Both the position numbers and the translations under genes were made by a program. Of a stretch of DNA of 64,000 bases, positions 16,837 through 25,739 are shown piece by piece (positions within the stretch are counted from its first letter, which is position 1; every line of letters begins with the position of its first letter). Origin of the DNA: Amycolatopsis palatopharyngis (GTDB lineage Bacteria > Actinomycetota > Actinomycetes > Mycobacteriales > Pseudonocardiaceae); the NCBI RefSeq assembly GCF_003385185.1, contig NZ_PQHZ01000026.1:1-64000 (forward strand), written 5' to 3'. The notes below the pieces were generated by a model. That model was not told where the DNA came from. It was given only the letters and a program-made list of their open reading frames with translations, and did not search any database.

Positions 16837-18020
16837 CGATGTCCTTCCTTGCGGGGGCGGGAATCGTCCTCGGCGGAACGGGCGGGGGAGAACGTGGCGA
16901 CCACGGCTGAGGTTCTCGCCGAGGAAACCGACCGGAGGAAGTCGACCTCGCCGGAGAGGTCGTCGCCTGGGCCGAGTCTGCGGCCCTCGGGATCGGGTTC
17001 GGCCGGTTCCGGCGTCACGCCGCGCGCCTTGGCCGCGAGGGCGACGGTGAGCCAGCAGGCGGTCGCTGTCGCCTCGACGGTGTCCGGTTGTACCCCGCGG
17101 GCCAGCGCGTGCTCCCTGGCCCGGGTGACGGTCTCCGTGCTCACGTAGTCACGCAGGATGAGGATGGCGTCGCGGATCTCGATCACCCGGCGGTAGAGGC
17201 GCAGGTCGGTCGACCAGCGGCGCATGCCCGGTTCCGGCAGCCGGACGCCCGGCGCGGCGGCGACCAGCTCCCGCCACAGCGGGTCCAGGCCATGCAGTGA
17301 GCGCAGCTTCGCGGCCAGCTGCCGGAGCTCGAGCACCAGCGGCAGGGCGATTCCCGCGGCGATCAACCAGGTCGTCAGGCCGATGTTCAGCGGGAACAGC
17401 GCCACCAGCCACATCGGACGCAACAGCAGGACGCCGAGCACCACCGGGCCCCAGAAGACCGCGGACGAGGCGAAACCGGCGGCCAGCAGCGCGAGTCCGG
17501 TCCGCAGCGTCGGAGCGGACTGTGCCCGGTAGGCGTACCGCGCACAGAGCATCGCGCAGGGCACGACCGCGACCACGTGCGCGGCGGACAGCAGCCACCA
17601 GAACGGGCTGTACCACTCGGCTTGCACGGTACTCACACACCCCGCGTGCGGGGAGATCGTGGCGTTGAGGGCGATGAGCGTGACACTCACCCCCGCGGCC
17701 CAGCCGTACACCAGCCACGGCCGTCGCCGGTCGAGGGCGGCCAGAACGAAGTCCAGGATGAAGGCGGAACTCGCCACTCCCCAGATGTTCATGAACAGCC
17801 CGCAACTGTTGGCGAAGACGAACGTCGAGTTCAGCGCGGCCGTGACGGGATCGAGGTAGACGGTGACCGAACCCGCGATCCCGGTCGCGGCCAGCAGGAG
17901 CCTGCGTTGCTGGGTGGACCGCAGGGCGACCGGCGCGCGCAGGAGGATCACCAGCCAGAGCAGGAGCGCCCCCACGAGCATGAAGTCCGAGCCGAAGCTG
18001 TAGACGGCTGCCATGGTCAT
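16833..18020 (-). CDS. DUF6545 / MAB_1171c-type membrane protein
   Basis: A 395-residue protein whose first 225 residues hold about seven hydrophobic segments, followed by a soluble C-terminal region of about 170 residues. The segments LWRELVAAAPGVRL and LYRRVIEIRDAILILRDYV resemble the conserved cytoplasmic part of the family often labelled putative transporter. Function is not established. Its ATG overlaps the ImmA/IrrE stop (ATGA) and its stop overlaps the methyltransferase start, so expression is coupled. In actinobacteria this family commonly sits beside XRE and ImmA/IrrE genes, as here. Confidence 0.8.
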   Translation of the reverse strand: MTMAAVYSFGSDFMLVGALLLWLVILLRAPVALRSTQQRRLLLAATGIAGSVTVYLDPVTAALNSTFVFANSCGLFMNIWGVASSAFILDFVLAALDRRRPWLVYGWAAGVSVTLIALNATISPHAGCVSTVQAEWYSPFWWLLSAAHVVAVVPCAMLCARYAYRAQSAPTLRTGLALLAAGFASSAVFWGPVVLGVLLLRPMWLVALFPLNIGLTTWLIAAGIALPLVLELRQLAAKLRSLHGLDPLWRELVAAAPGVRLPEPGMRRWSTDLRLYRRVIEIRDAILILRDYVSTETVTRAREHALARGVQPDTVEATATACWLTVALAAKARGVTPEPAEPDPEGRRLGPGDDLSGEVDFLRSVSSARTSAVVATFSPARSAEDDSRPRKEGHR

Positions 18021-18544
18021 TCGCCCTCGCCCCGGATTCCCAGTGCGGCCTCGAGTTCACCGAGCACGCCGGCCGGGTGGGTGGACTGCTGTGCCCGTGC
18101 CGAAGTGCGGATCAGGCTGGCGACGAGTTCGGCCTCCCGCTCCTCTTCTGTGGTGTAGCTGGTACGGGCCAGCAGGCGCTCGATCAGGCCGGGGTCGAGA
18201 TCGGGCAGGAACCGCGACAGCTCCTGGCGATCGATTGCCCCGGACTCGGCGGTGTCGTTGTTGTCGGTGTGTCCGCAGAGCATGTGCCCGATCTCGTGGA
18301 GCACGATGTGGTCCCGGTGGAACCGGGTCGTGTTCTCCTCCACGTAGATGTCGTCATGGGTGTCCGTGCTGATCCACAGGCCGCAGGCGTTGATCGTGCA
18401 GCCAGGCGCGAGCGTGTGCAGGTGAATCGGCCTGCCCCGCTGTTCGGCCACCGCGCCCACCAGGGCATCCACCGAGAACGGGCTCGGCAGCGTGAGCCGC
18501 GAGACGAGCTCCTGGCACCTTCTGTAGCTGCCTCTGCTGGTCAT
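18017..18544 (-). CDS. ImmA/IrrE-type metallopeptidase
   Basis: Zinc metalloprotease-like protein with HEIGHMLCGH, giving the HExxH zinc motif and a possible third ligand. Family members (ImmA, IrrE) cleave or control a partner repressor, often an XRE protein encoded next door, which is exactly the arrangement here. ATG 18544 (MTSRGSYRRC) gives about 175 residues and has AGGAGG upstream, though 13 nt away; ATG 18613, directly abutting the XRE stop, is an alternative that adds 23 residues. The 3' end overlaps the DUF6545 start. Confidence 0.87.
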   Translation of the reverse strand: MTSRGSYRRCQELVSRLTLPSPFSVDALVGAVAEQRGRPIHLHTLAPGCTINACGLWISTDTHDDIYVEENTTRFHRDHIVLHEIGHMLCGHTDNNDTAESGAIDRQELSRFLPDLDPGLIERLLARTSYTTEEEREAELVASLIRTSARAQQSTHPAGVLGELEAALGIRGEGE

Positions 18545-18613
18545 GTGCGCGGCACTACCTCCTGTCGGGCATCTCCGGAACGAGCCGGGTGGCGAGACCG
18601 CCCTGTGGCCCAT

Positions 18614-19111
18614 CTAGCCTTCCGCCCCCGATGCCTCCGTCGCGTTCTCCCCGAGTGGTTCGAGCCGCTCGATCTTGCGCGCCTGGTTGAGCATCGTGAG
18701 GATCGAGTTCAGCGTATCGTCCGAGAGCCCCTCCGCACGCAACGCGATGGATCGCACTTTCTGGTTCCGCAGGGCCAACGCCAGTTGCAACTGGCTGTCC
18801 ACGCGTGCGGCCACCGCGTCGTCGAGGAAGTAGTCGGCCGGCACCCCGAAGAACTCGGCCAGGGTCGCGAGGGTGCCCTGCGTCAGGTTGCGTTTCCGGC
18901 CCGTGGCCAATTCCCACAGGTAGGTGCTCGAGATCGTCTCACCGGTCTGGTCGCCGATCTGCGCGGCCAGCTTCGCGAAGCCGGGACGCGAGCGTTTGTC
19001 CGGGTAGAGCGTCTCGATCAGATGGTTTAGTTTGCCGGCGAGCGGGCCCGCCACGTCGCGGTCGCCTGCGTCGCCGAGCGCCCCACCCGCGTCGTTCGAG
19101 GTCACTGACAT
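18614..19111 (-). CDS. XRE-family transcriptional regulator
   Basis: A 165-residue protein with an N-terminal helix-turn-helix of the Cro/CI type (about residues 20-85: FAKLAAQIGDQTGETISSTYLWELATG). The C-terminal part is helical and charged. First gene of the operon with ImmA/IrrE, DUF6545 and methyltransferase genes; likely the target of the neighbouring metallopeptidase and an autoregulator. ATG 19111 (MSVTSNDAGG) was chosen because GGAGG lies 7 bp upstream; an ATG 33 bp further upstream lacks this support. Confidence 0.87.
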   Translation of the reverse strand: MSVTSNDAGGALGDAGDRDVAGPLAGKLNHLIETLYPDKRSRPGFAKLAAQIGDQTGETISSTYLWELATGRKRNLTQGTLATLAEFFGVPADYFLDDAVAARVDSQLQLALALRNQKVRSIALRAEGLSDDTLNSILTMLNQARKIERLEPLGENATEASGAEG

Positions 19112-19169
19112 GGCCTGGCCTCCGTCCCCATGGACGATGAGCACCCGGAGCGGTCGTCCGAGAAGCTGT

Positions 19170-19181
19170 CCGCTATGGCGG
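19170..19181. promoter_or_regulatory. Candidate XRE operator, CCGC-TATG-GCGG
   Basis: Short palindrome ccgctatggcgg about 60 bp upstream of the XRE start, just downstream of the predicted promoter. A related palindrome (ccgctgtagcgg) occurs at 19267-19278. Together they flank the promoter and could be autoregulatory sites. Short palindromes arise often in GC-rich DNA, so confidence is low. Confidence 0.25.
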
Positions 19182-19198
19182 TCACATCGTCTGCGAAC

Positions 19199-19227
19199 AT
19201 TGTCGATCAGTCCGCCGTAGTTGACAA
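19199..19227 (-). promoter_or_regulatory. Promoter of the XRE-ImmA operon
   Basis: On the minus strand a -35 hexamer TTGTCA (19227-19222) is separated by exactly 17 bp from GACAAT (19204-19199), which matches the -10 consensus at four of six positions. Transcription would start near 19192, giving an untranslated leader of about 80 nt before the XRE ATG. The gap between this gene and the esterase gene (19112-19334) holds no ORF I support. Confidence 0.5.
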
Positions 19228-19334
19228 CTTGCGGCCTGGCTGGCGTATGGTCTGGAGGCGGATTGTCCGCTGTAGCGGGTGGGGCGCCGAGGGGGCCTGG
19301 GGGCTGCTCGGCGCCTCCTCCTACCGCCTACCGC

Positions 19335-20300
19335 CTACCGCGCGGCGGCTGCCCGCAGGAACATACCGGCCGAGCGCACCGCCGCCCTGCCCTCCGGCAC
19401 GAAGTCGGCGAACGCCTGGAACACGTGGATCTGCCCCGGCCATACCTGGAGCTCCGCGGAGCCGCCGCAGGCCGTCACCGAGTCGGCCAGCCGTTCGGAG
19501 TCCCCGAGCAGACATTCCGTCCCGCCGACCTGGATGAGTAGCGGCGGCCATCCGGTCTTGTCCGCGGCCAGCACGTTCAGCCGTACGTCCGCCGGATCGG
19601 CGCCCGCGGTGTAGGCCTGCCGGCACTTCTCCACATAGGCAGGTGGGACGAATGGATCACGGTGCTCGAGATCCCTGCGCCTGATCTCGGCCAGGTCGAA
19701 GTCGAGCCACGGGGAGAGCAACAACGCGCGAGCGGGTTGTGGGAGTCCGGCGCGGCCGATGTCGGCGAGCAGGCCCGCCGCCAGCTGTCCGCCCGCGGAA
19801 TCTCCCGCGACGGTGATCCGCTCCGGCGCGAAACCCTTGTCCAGCAGCGTTCGATATGCCGCGAGTGCGTCGTCGGCAGCGGCGGGGAAGGGGTGTTCGG
19901 GAGCGCGCCGGTAGTCCAGCAGGAACACCGGAAGGTTCGCTGCCGCCGACAGCCGGTATGCGAGCAGACGGTGGGACCGGGGTGAGCCGAACACGAATCC
20001 GCCACCGTGCAGGTACAGCAGGGCTCCGTTGGTGGCGCGCGCGGATGCCGCCCGCAACCAGACCCCGCGGATATCGCCGTACCGGGCTGCCCAGGCGCGG
20101 GCTCCCCTGGGCAGCCTGCTCAGTCCGGCACTGTCCGCGGTCCGCCGCAGTGCCCGCAACTGGTATCCCCTCGGTGAGCTGCGATCGGCGAGCGGGCGGA
20201 CGCGCGCGGCGAACATCTGCCGCAGACGCACACTTTGCGGGCTGGGCGCCCCGGATTCCCCGGACTCCGGCCAACGTTCGGTCGCGGCGGTCGTCGCCAT
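19335..20300 (-). CDS. Alpha/beta hydrolase, hormone-sensitive-lipase family esterase
   Basis: Serine esterase of 321 residues. The HSL family oxyanion motif HGGG is present (LYLHGGGFVFGSPRSHR) and the nucleophile lies in GDSAGG. The acid lies downstream of LLIQVGGTECLLGDSE and the His in GQIHVFQAF. Such enzymes cleave short- to medium-chain acyl esters. Start ATG 20300 has GAGGAGG in front. It is divergent from the AtuA-type operon and may be co-regulated through the shared 144-bp intergenic region. Three 7-bp direct repeats (ctaccgc) run across its stop codon. Confidence 0.92.
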   Translation of the reverse strand: MATTAATERWPESGESGAPSPQSVRLRQMFAARVRPLADRSSPRGYQLRALRRTADSAGLSRLPRGARAWAARYGDIRGVWLRAASARATNGALLYLHGGGFVFGSPRSHRLLAYRLSAAANLPVFLLDYRRAPEHPFPAAADDALAAYRTLLDKGFAPERITVAGDSAGGQLAAGLLADIGRAGLPQPARALLLSPWLDFDLAEIRRRDLEHRDPFVPPAYVEKCRQAYTAGADPADVRLNVLAADKTGWPPLLIQVGGTECLLGDSERLADSVTACGGSAELQVWPGQIHVFQAFADFVPEGRAAVRSAGMFLRAAAAR

Positions 20301-20367
20301 CGGACCTCCTCAGGGTCGTCCGGAAACCTACGGTATCCGAGTTCGAAGACCGGCGGTATCCCTGGCT

Positions 20368-20401
20368 GACAAAAACAATCATGCGAGCTTGCTTTTTGTT
20401 G
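20368..20401. promoter_or_regulatory. AT-rich imperfect palindrome in a divergent promoter region
   Basis: acaaaaa (near 20369) and tttttgt (near 20393) are perfect 7-bp arms around a central gcgagcttgc that is itself nearly palindromic. It is the only markedly AT-rich patch between the esterase gene and the nine-gene catabolic operon, so it may carry operator and promoter function for both. Confidence 0.4.
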
Positions 20402-20444
20402 GGGCTGGTGCCAGTCTGGCCTCCGACGACTCGAGGAGGTGGCC

Positions 20445-21236
20445 GTGGCGGACCTCGGCGCGATTCTGGACGACCTCGCGGCCCAGGGCCGGGAGGTCGA
20501 CGACCTCGTGGCCGGTCTCTCGGAAGCGCAGTGGCGGCAGCAGACGCCCGCCGAGGGCTGGACGATCGCCCATCAGGTGGGACATCTCGCATGGACGGAC
20601 GCGCAGTCGCTGATCGCGGTCCGTTCCCCTGAGGAATTCGCCACCGTGCTCGAGCGGCTGGTCGCCCATGGTTCGTCCTTTGTGGATGAGGTGGCCGGCG
20701 ACTGGGCGAGCCTGCCCCGCGACGAACTGATGCGGAGCTGGCGGCAGGGGCGCACCGAGCTGGCCGATGCGCTGGCCGAGGTGCCACCCGGCACGAAGCT
20801 GCCGTGGTTCGGGCCGCCGATGAGCGCCGCGTCGATGGCCACCGCGCGGATCATGGAGACGTGGGCGCACGGCCAGGACATCGCCGACGCGCTCGGTGTC
20901 ACCCGCCGTCCCGCCGACCGGTTGTGGCACGTGGCCCGGATCGGGGTGCGAACCAGGGACTTCGCCTTTCTCGCGAACTCGCTGGCGCCACCTGGCGAGG
21001 AGTTCCGGATCGAGTTGTCGGCACCTGGCGGTGACAGCTGGACCTTCGGCCCGGAGGACGCCGTGAACCGGGTGACCGGCAGCGCTCTCGACTTCTGCCT
21101 CCTCGTCACCCAGCGCAGACACCTCGACGACACCGACCTCGTCGCCGATGGCGAATCCGCGCGGGAATGGCTCGGTATCGCGCAGGCCTTCGCCGGACCA
21201 CCCGGCGGCGGCAGGAAAGCAGGGCAGTTCTCGTGA
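20445..21236 (+). CDS. TIGR03084-type metal-binding protein (DinB/maleylpyruvate-isomerase-like fold)
   Basis: About 263 residues. The N-terminal half resembles the mycothiol-dependent maleylpyruvate isomerase / DinB four-helix bundle: GWTIAHQVGHLAWTDA supplies one His pair and TWAHGQDIADALG another, the usual metal-site layout of this family. Exact function is unknown; members are frequently found beside AtuA-type genes, as here. GTG 20445 follows CGAGGAGG at a good distance; a GTG 6 bp earlier is possible. First gene of the catabolic operon, its stop overlapping the AtuA start (GTGA). Confidence 0.82.
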   Translation: MADLGAILDDLAAQGREVDDLVAGLSEAQWRQQTPAEGWTIAHQVGHLAWTDAQSLIAVRSPEEFATVLERLVAHGSSFVDEVAGDWASLPRDELMRSWRQGRTELADALAEVPPGTKLPWFGPPMSAASMATARIMETWAHGQDIADALGVTRRPADRLWHVARIGVRTRDFAFLANSLAPPGEEFRIELSAPGGDSWTFGPEDAVNRVTGSALDFCLLVTQRRHLDDTDLVADGESAREWLGIAQAFAGPPGGGRKAGQFS

Positions 21237-22948
21237 CCGCGCTGCCGTCACCGCCGGATCCGATTCGGATCGGGAACGCGTCCGGCTTCTACGGAGACCG
21301 GTTCTCCGCCGTCCGCGAGATGCTCACCGGCGGACCACTCGACGTCCTCACCGGTGACTACCTGGCCGAGTTGACGATGTTGATCCTCGGCCGCGACCGG
21401 ATGAAGAACCCGGACCGTGGGTATGCCAAGACGTTTCTCCGGCAGCTGGAGGAGAACCTCGGCCTCGCCATGGACAAGGGCGTCAAGATCGTGGCCAACG
21501 CGGGCGGGCTCAATCCGCGGGGACTCGCCGACGCGCTGCGCGAAGTGGCCGCGAAGCTCGGCCTCGATGTCGCGGTCGCGCACGTCGAGGGGGACGATCT
21601 GCTGAACAGGGCGGGCGAACTCGGGCTCGGTACACCACTGACCGCGAACGCCTACCTCGGCGCTTGGGGCATCGCCGACTGCCTGCGCGCGGGTGCCGAC
21701 GTCGTGGTCACCGGCCGCGTCACCGACGCCTCGGTGATCGTCGGCCCCGCCGCGGCGCACTTCGGCTGGTCGGCACAGGACTACGACGCGCTGGCCGGCG
21801 CGGTGGTCGCGGGGCACGTCATCGAATGCGGAACGCAGGCCACCGGGGGCAACTACGCCTTCTTCACCGAGCACGACGGGATCGGCCTGCCGGGATTCCC
21901 GCTCGCCGAGATCCACGCGGACGGTTCCAGCGTGATCACCAAGCATCCCGGGACGGGTGGTGTCGTCAACACGGGCACCGTCACCGCGCAGCTGCTGTAC
22001 GAGATCACCGGAGCCCGCTACGCGGGGCCGGATGTCACCTCGCGGTTCGACACCCTCGCGCTTGAGCAGGACGGCGCGGACAGGGTGCGGATCTCCGGTG
22101 TGACCGGGGAGCCGCCACCGCCGGAACTGAAGGTGTGCCTGAACGCCCTCGGCGGCTGGCGCAACGAGGTCACTTTCGTCCTGACCGGACTGGACATCGA
22201 ACGCAAGGCCGAGTGGGTGCGTACCGAGCTGGACGCTGCCCTCGAAAAGAATCCCCCAGCCGAGGTCAGGTGGACGCTGGCCAGAACCGACCATCCCGAT
22301 GCCGACACGGAGCAGCGGGCCAGCGCGCTGCTGCACTGCGCGGTCAAGGACCACGACCAGAAGGTGGCGGGCAGAGCCTTCAGTGGTGCGGCGATCGAGC
22401 TGGCATTGGCGAGCTACCCGGGCTTCCACGTCACCGCGCCTCCCTCGGAGGCGTCTCCGTACGGCGTTTACACCGCCGCCTATGTGGACGCCACCGAGGT
22501 GCCGCACGTCGCCGTGCGGCCGGACGGTTCCCGCGTGGATATCGCCCCGGCCGTCACGACGAGGACACTGACCGAGGTGGACGATCCCGCGCTGCCGGCA
22601 CCGCTGCCCGGCGGACCGGTTCGCCGGCTGCCACTCGGGTCGGTTGCCGGAGCGCGCAGCGGGGACAAGGGTGGCAACGCGAACGTCGGCGTCTGGGTGC
22701 GTGGCGAGCAGGCCTGGCGCTGGCTCGTGCACACCCTGACTGTCGAGGAGTTCCGGCGGCTGCTGCCGGAGACCGCTGCGCTGACCGTGCGGCGCCATGT
22801 GCTGCCGAACCTGTGCGCACTCAACTTCGTGGTCGAGGGGCTACTGGGCGAGGGGGTCTCGTCCCAGGCCCGGTTCGACCCACAGGCCAAGGCCCTCGGG
22901 GAGTGGCTGCGCTCCCGTCACCTGGACATACCGGAGGCACTGCTGTGA
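21233..22948 (+). CDS. AtuA-family protein (acyclic terpene utilisation, DUF1446)
   Basis: About 571 residues. The N-terminal domain shows family features such as RIGNASGFYGDRFSAVRE, the TGDYLAELTM segment and NAGGLNPRG; a C-terminal AtuA-associated domain contains ARSGDKGGNANVG. In Pseudomonas, AtuA belongs to the citronellol/geraniol pathway but its reaction is not firmly assigned. Here it lies with two acyl-CoA dehydrogenases and a biotin-dependent carboxylase, as in methyl-branched acyl-CoA degradation. GTG start overlaps the preceding stop; its own stop overlaps the next GTG. Confidence 0.9.
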   Translation: MTALPSPPDPIRIGNASGFYGDRFSAVREMLTGGPLDVLTGDYLAELTMLILGRDRMKNPDRGYAKTFLRQLEENLGLAMDKGVKIVANAGGLNPRGLADALREVAAKLGLDVAVAHVEGDDLLNRAGELGLGTPLTANAYLGAWGIADCLRAGADVVVTGRVTDASVIVGPAAAHFGWSAQDYDALAGAVVAGHVIECGTQATGGNYAFFTEHDGIGLPGFPLAEIHADGSSVITKHPGTGGVVNTGTVTAQLLYEITGARYAGPDVTSRFDTLALEQDGADRVRISGVTGEPPPPELKVCLNALGGWRNEVTFVLTGLDIERKAEWVRTELDAALEKNPPAEVRWTLARTDHPDADTEQRASALLHCAVKDHDQKVAGRAFSGAAIELALASYPGFHVTAPPSEASPYGVYTAAYVDATEVPHVAVRPDGSRVDIAPAVTTRTLTEVDDPALPAPLPGGPVRRLPLGSVAGARSGDKGGNANVGVWVRGEQAWRWLVHTLTVEEFRRLLPETAALTVRRHVLPNLCALNFVVEGLLGEGVSSQARFDPQAKALGEWLRSRHLDIPEALL

Positions 22949-24135
22949 CCCAGACCGCTGCGACCCAGACCGAAGCGGCACCCGCTGTGGCGGACCCGTT
23001 CACCACGCCCGAGCGCGTCGCGCTGCGGCAGACGGTGCGCCGGTTCATGGAGGCCGACGTCCTGCCGAACCTCGACGAGTGGGAGCGCGCCGGTGAGCTG
23101 CCGCGCGAGCTGCACCGCAAGGCCGGGGAGATCGGGCTGCTCGGGCTGGCGTTCCCCGAGGAGGTCGGCGGCGGGGGTGGCGACTACCTGGACGCCCTCA
23201 TCGCGACCGAGGAGATCCATTACGCGGGTGGTTCCGGCGGGCTCATCGCGTCATTGTTCACCTGCGGGATCGCGGTGCCGCACATCGCCGCGGCAGGCGA
23301 CCCGGAGCAGGTGGACCGCTGGGTACGCCCGGCGCTGGCCGGTGAGCTGATCGGCTCGCTGGCGGTCACCGAACCGGACGGCGGATCCGACGTGGCCGCC
23401 GTGCGGACCAGCGCCCGCCGCGACGGCGACCATTTCGTCGTCAACGGCGCCAAGACGTTCATCACGTCAGGTTGCCGCGCGGATTTCGTCACCACCGTCG
23501 TGCGTACCGGCGACCCCGGTGCGCACGGGCTTTCCCTGCTGGTGGTCGAGCGGGACACGCCGGGCTTCACGGTCTCCCGCAAGCTGGAGAAGATGGGCTG
23601 GCACTGCTCGGACACCGCCGAATTGTCCTATGTAGATGCTCGTGTGCCGGTGGCGAACCTCGTGGGCGCCGAGAACAGCGGGTTCGCCCAGGTGGCCACC
23701 CAGTTCGTCAGCGAACGGGTCTCCCTCGCGGTGCAGGCGTATGCGACCGCGCAGCGGGCGCTCGACCTGACACTGGACTGGTGCCGGATGCGCGAGACCT
23801 TCGGCAGGCCGCTGATCTCCCGTCAGCTCGTGCAGCACACGCTGACCGAGATGGCCAGGAAGATCGACGTCGCGCGGACCTACGTCCGGCAGGTGGCGTT
23901 GCGCCACGTCGCGGGCGAGGAGGTCATCGCCGAGGCATGCTTCGCCAAGAACACCGCGGTGGAGACCGGCGAGTGGGTGGTACACGAGGCGGTGCAGTTG
24001 CACGGTGGTCTTGGCTACATGCGCGAGGCCGAAGTGGAACGACACTACCGGGACATGCGCATTCTCGGCATCGGTGGAGGCACCGACGAGATTCTCGCCG
24101 GGCTCGCCGCCAAGCGATTGGGATTCACCTCATGA
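22945..24135 (+). CDS. Acyl-CoA dehydrogenase
   Basis: FAD-dependent dehydrogenase of 396 residues making 2,3-enoyl-CoA. Family signatures are clear: SLAVTEPDGGSDVAA (flavin-binding region), FITSG, CRMRETFGRPL and the C-terminal HGGLGYMREAEVERHYRD and GGGTDEI segments. In this operon it likely oxidises a branched acyl-CoA before carboxylation. GTG start overlaps the AtuA stop (GTGA) and its stop overlaps the carboxylase ATG, so translation is coupled on both sides. Confidence 0.95.
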   Translation: MTQTAATQTEAAPAVADPFTTPERVALRQTVRRFMEADVLPNLDEWERAGELPRELHRKAGEIGLLGLAFPEEVGGGGGDYLDALIATEEIHYAGGSGGLIASLFTCGIAVPHIAAAGDPEQVDRWVRPALAGELIGSLAVTEPDGGSDVAAVRTSARRDGDHFVVNGAKTFITSGCRADFVTTVVRTGDPGAHGLSLLVVERDTPGFTVSRKLEKMGWHCSDTAELSYVDARVPVANLVGAENSGFAQVATQFVSERVSLAVQAYATAQRALDLTLDWCRMRETFGRPLISRQLVQHTLTEMARKIDVARTYVRQVALRHVAGEEVIAEACFAKNTAVETGEWVVHEAVQLHGGLGYMREAEVERHYRDMRILGIGGGTDEILAGLAAKRLGFTS

Positions 24136-25739
24136 CCGCACTGAAGTCCGTTGTGGACCCGAAGTCACCAGAGTTCGAGGCCAACCGCACAGCGATGCTG
24201 GCCAAGCTCACGGAACTGGAGACCGAGCACGCCAAGGCCATCGAGGGTGGTGGGGAGAAGTACACGGCGCGGCACCACAAACGCGGAAAGCTGTTGGTGC
24301 GCGAGCGAATCGAGTTGCTGCTCGACGAGGACGCACCGTTCCTCGAACTGTCGCCGCTGGCGGGCTGGGGCAGTGACTTCCGGGTGGGCGCGAGCGTGGT
24401 CACCGGTATCGGCGTCGTCGAGGGCGTCGAATGCATGATCATCGGTAACGACCCGACGGTGCGCGGCGGCGCGAGCAATCCCTGGACGACGCGCAAGATC
24501 TTCCGCGCCGCGGACATCGCGATGGAGAACCGGCTACCGGTGATCAACCTGGTCGAGTCCGGTGGCGCGGACCTGCCGACGCAGAAGGAGATCTTCATCC
24601 CCGGCGGACGGCTGTTCCGGGACCTCACCCGGCTGTCCGCCGCCGGAATTCCGACGATCGCGCTGGTGTTCGGCAACTCCACCGCGGGTGGGGCGTACGT
24701 ACCCGGCATGTCCGACCACGTCGTGATGATCGCCGAGCGTTCGAAGGTGTTTCTCGGCGGTCCGCCGCTGGTGAAGATGGCGACCGGCGAGGTGGCCGAC
24801 GACGAGTCTCTCGGCGGCGCGGAGATGCACGCACGCACCTCGGGGCTCGCCGACTACCTCGCTCAGGACGAGCCCGACGCCATTCGCCTTGGCAGGCGGA
24901 TCGTGGCAAGGCTGAACTGGCGCAAGCACGGGCCTGAGCCCGCCTCCCCGGTCGCACCGAAGTACGACGAGGAGGACCTGCTCGGTGTCGTTCCCGAAGG
25001 ACTGAAGGTGCCGTTCGATCCGCGCGAGGTGCTCGCCAGGGTCGTCGACGGCTCCGAGTTCGACGAGTTCAAACCGCTCTACGGCAACAGCCTCGTCACG
25101 GGCTGGGCGAGGCTGCACGGCTACCCGATCGGCGTGCTGGCCAACGCGAGGGGTGTGCTGTTCAGCGAGGAAGCGCAGAAGGCGACGCAGTTCATCCAGC
25201 TGGCGAACCAGACGAGGACCCCGCTGCTGTTCCTGCACAACACCACCGGATACATGGTCGGGCAGAACTACGAGCAGGGCGGCATCATCAAGCACGGCGC
25301 GATGATGATCAACGCGGTGTCCAACAGCACCGTCCCGCACATCTCGCTGCTCATCGGCGCCTCCTACGGTGCGGGGCACTACGGCATGTGCGGCCGCGCC
25401 TACGATCCCCGGTTCCTGTTCGCCTGGCCGAGTGCCAAATCCGCGGTCATGGGGCCGCAGCAACTCGCCGGCGTGCTCTCGATCGTGGCCAGGGCCGCGG
25501 CCGAGGGCAGGGGACAGAAGTACGACGAGGACGGCGACGCCGCCATGCGCGCGGCGGTGGAGGGGCAGGTCGAGGCCGAATCGCTGCCGATGTTCCTGTC
25601 CGGCCGGCTCTACGACGACGGAGTGATCGACCCGAGGGACACGCGCACCGTGCTCGGACTGTGCCTGTCGGCCATCCACAACAATCCCGTCAGCGGCGCC
25701 GGTTTCGACGGCACCGGCTTCGGCGTCTTCCGGATGTAG
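24132..25739 (+). CDS. Acyl-CoA carboxylase beta (carboxyltransferase) subunit
   Basis: Carboxyltransferase of 535 residues, the size of methylcrotonyl- or geranyl-CoA carboxylase beta subunits. Glycine-rich oxyanion segments are visible (GNSTAGGAYVPGMSD and IGASYGAGHYGMCGRAYDPRF). It would transfer CO2 from biotin, carried on the downstream alpha subunit, to an enoyl-CoA. The YGAGHYGMCGR signature resembles MCC/GCC type rather than propionyl-CoA carboxylase, but this is a judgement by eye. ATGA overlap with the dehydrogenase. The last codons lie in a direct repeat shared with the alpha-subunit start region. Confidence 0.93.
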   Translation: MTALKSVVDPKSPEFEANRTAMLAKLTELETEHAKAIEGGGEKYTARHHKRGKLLVRERIELLLDEDAPFLELSPLAGWGSDFRVGASVVTGIGVVEGVECMIIGNDPTVRGGASNPWTTRKIFRAADIAMENRLPVINLVESGGADLPTQKEIFIPGGRLFRDLTRLSAAGIPTIALVFGNSTAGGAYVPGMSDHVVMIAERSKVFLGGPPLVKMATGEVADDESLGGAEMHARTSGLADYLAQDEPDAIRLGRRIVARLNWRKHGPEPASPVAPKYDEEDLLGVVPEGLKVPFDPREVLARVVDGSEFDEFKPLYGNSLVTGWARLHGYPIGVLANARGVLFSEEAQKATQFIQLANQTRTPLLFLHNTTGYMVGQNYEQGGIIKHGAMMINAVSNSTVPHISLLIGASYGAGHYGMCGRAYDPRFLFAWPSAKSAVMGPQQLAGVLSIVARAAAEGRGQKYDEDGDAAMRAAVEGQVEAESLPMFLSGRLYDDGVIDPRDTRTVLGLCLSAIHNNPVSGAGFDGTGFGVFRM

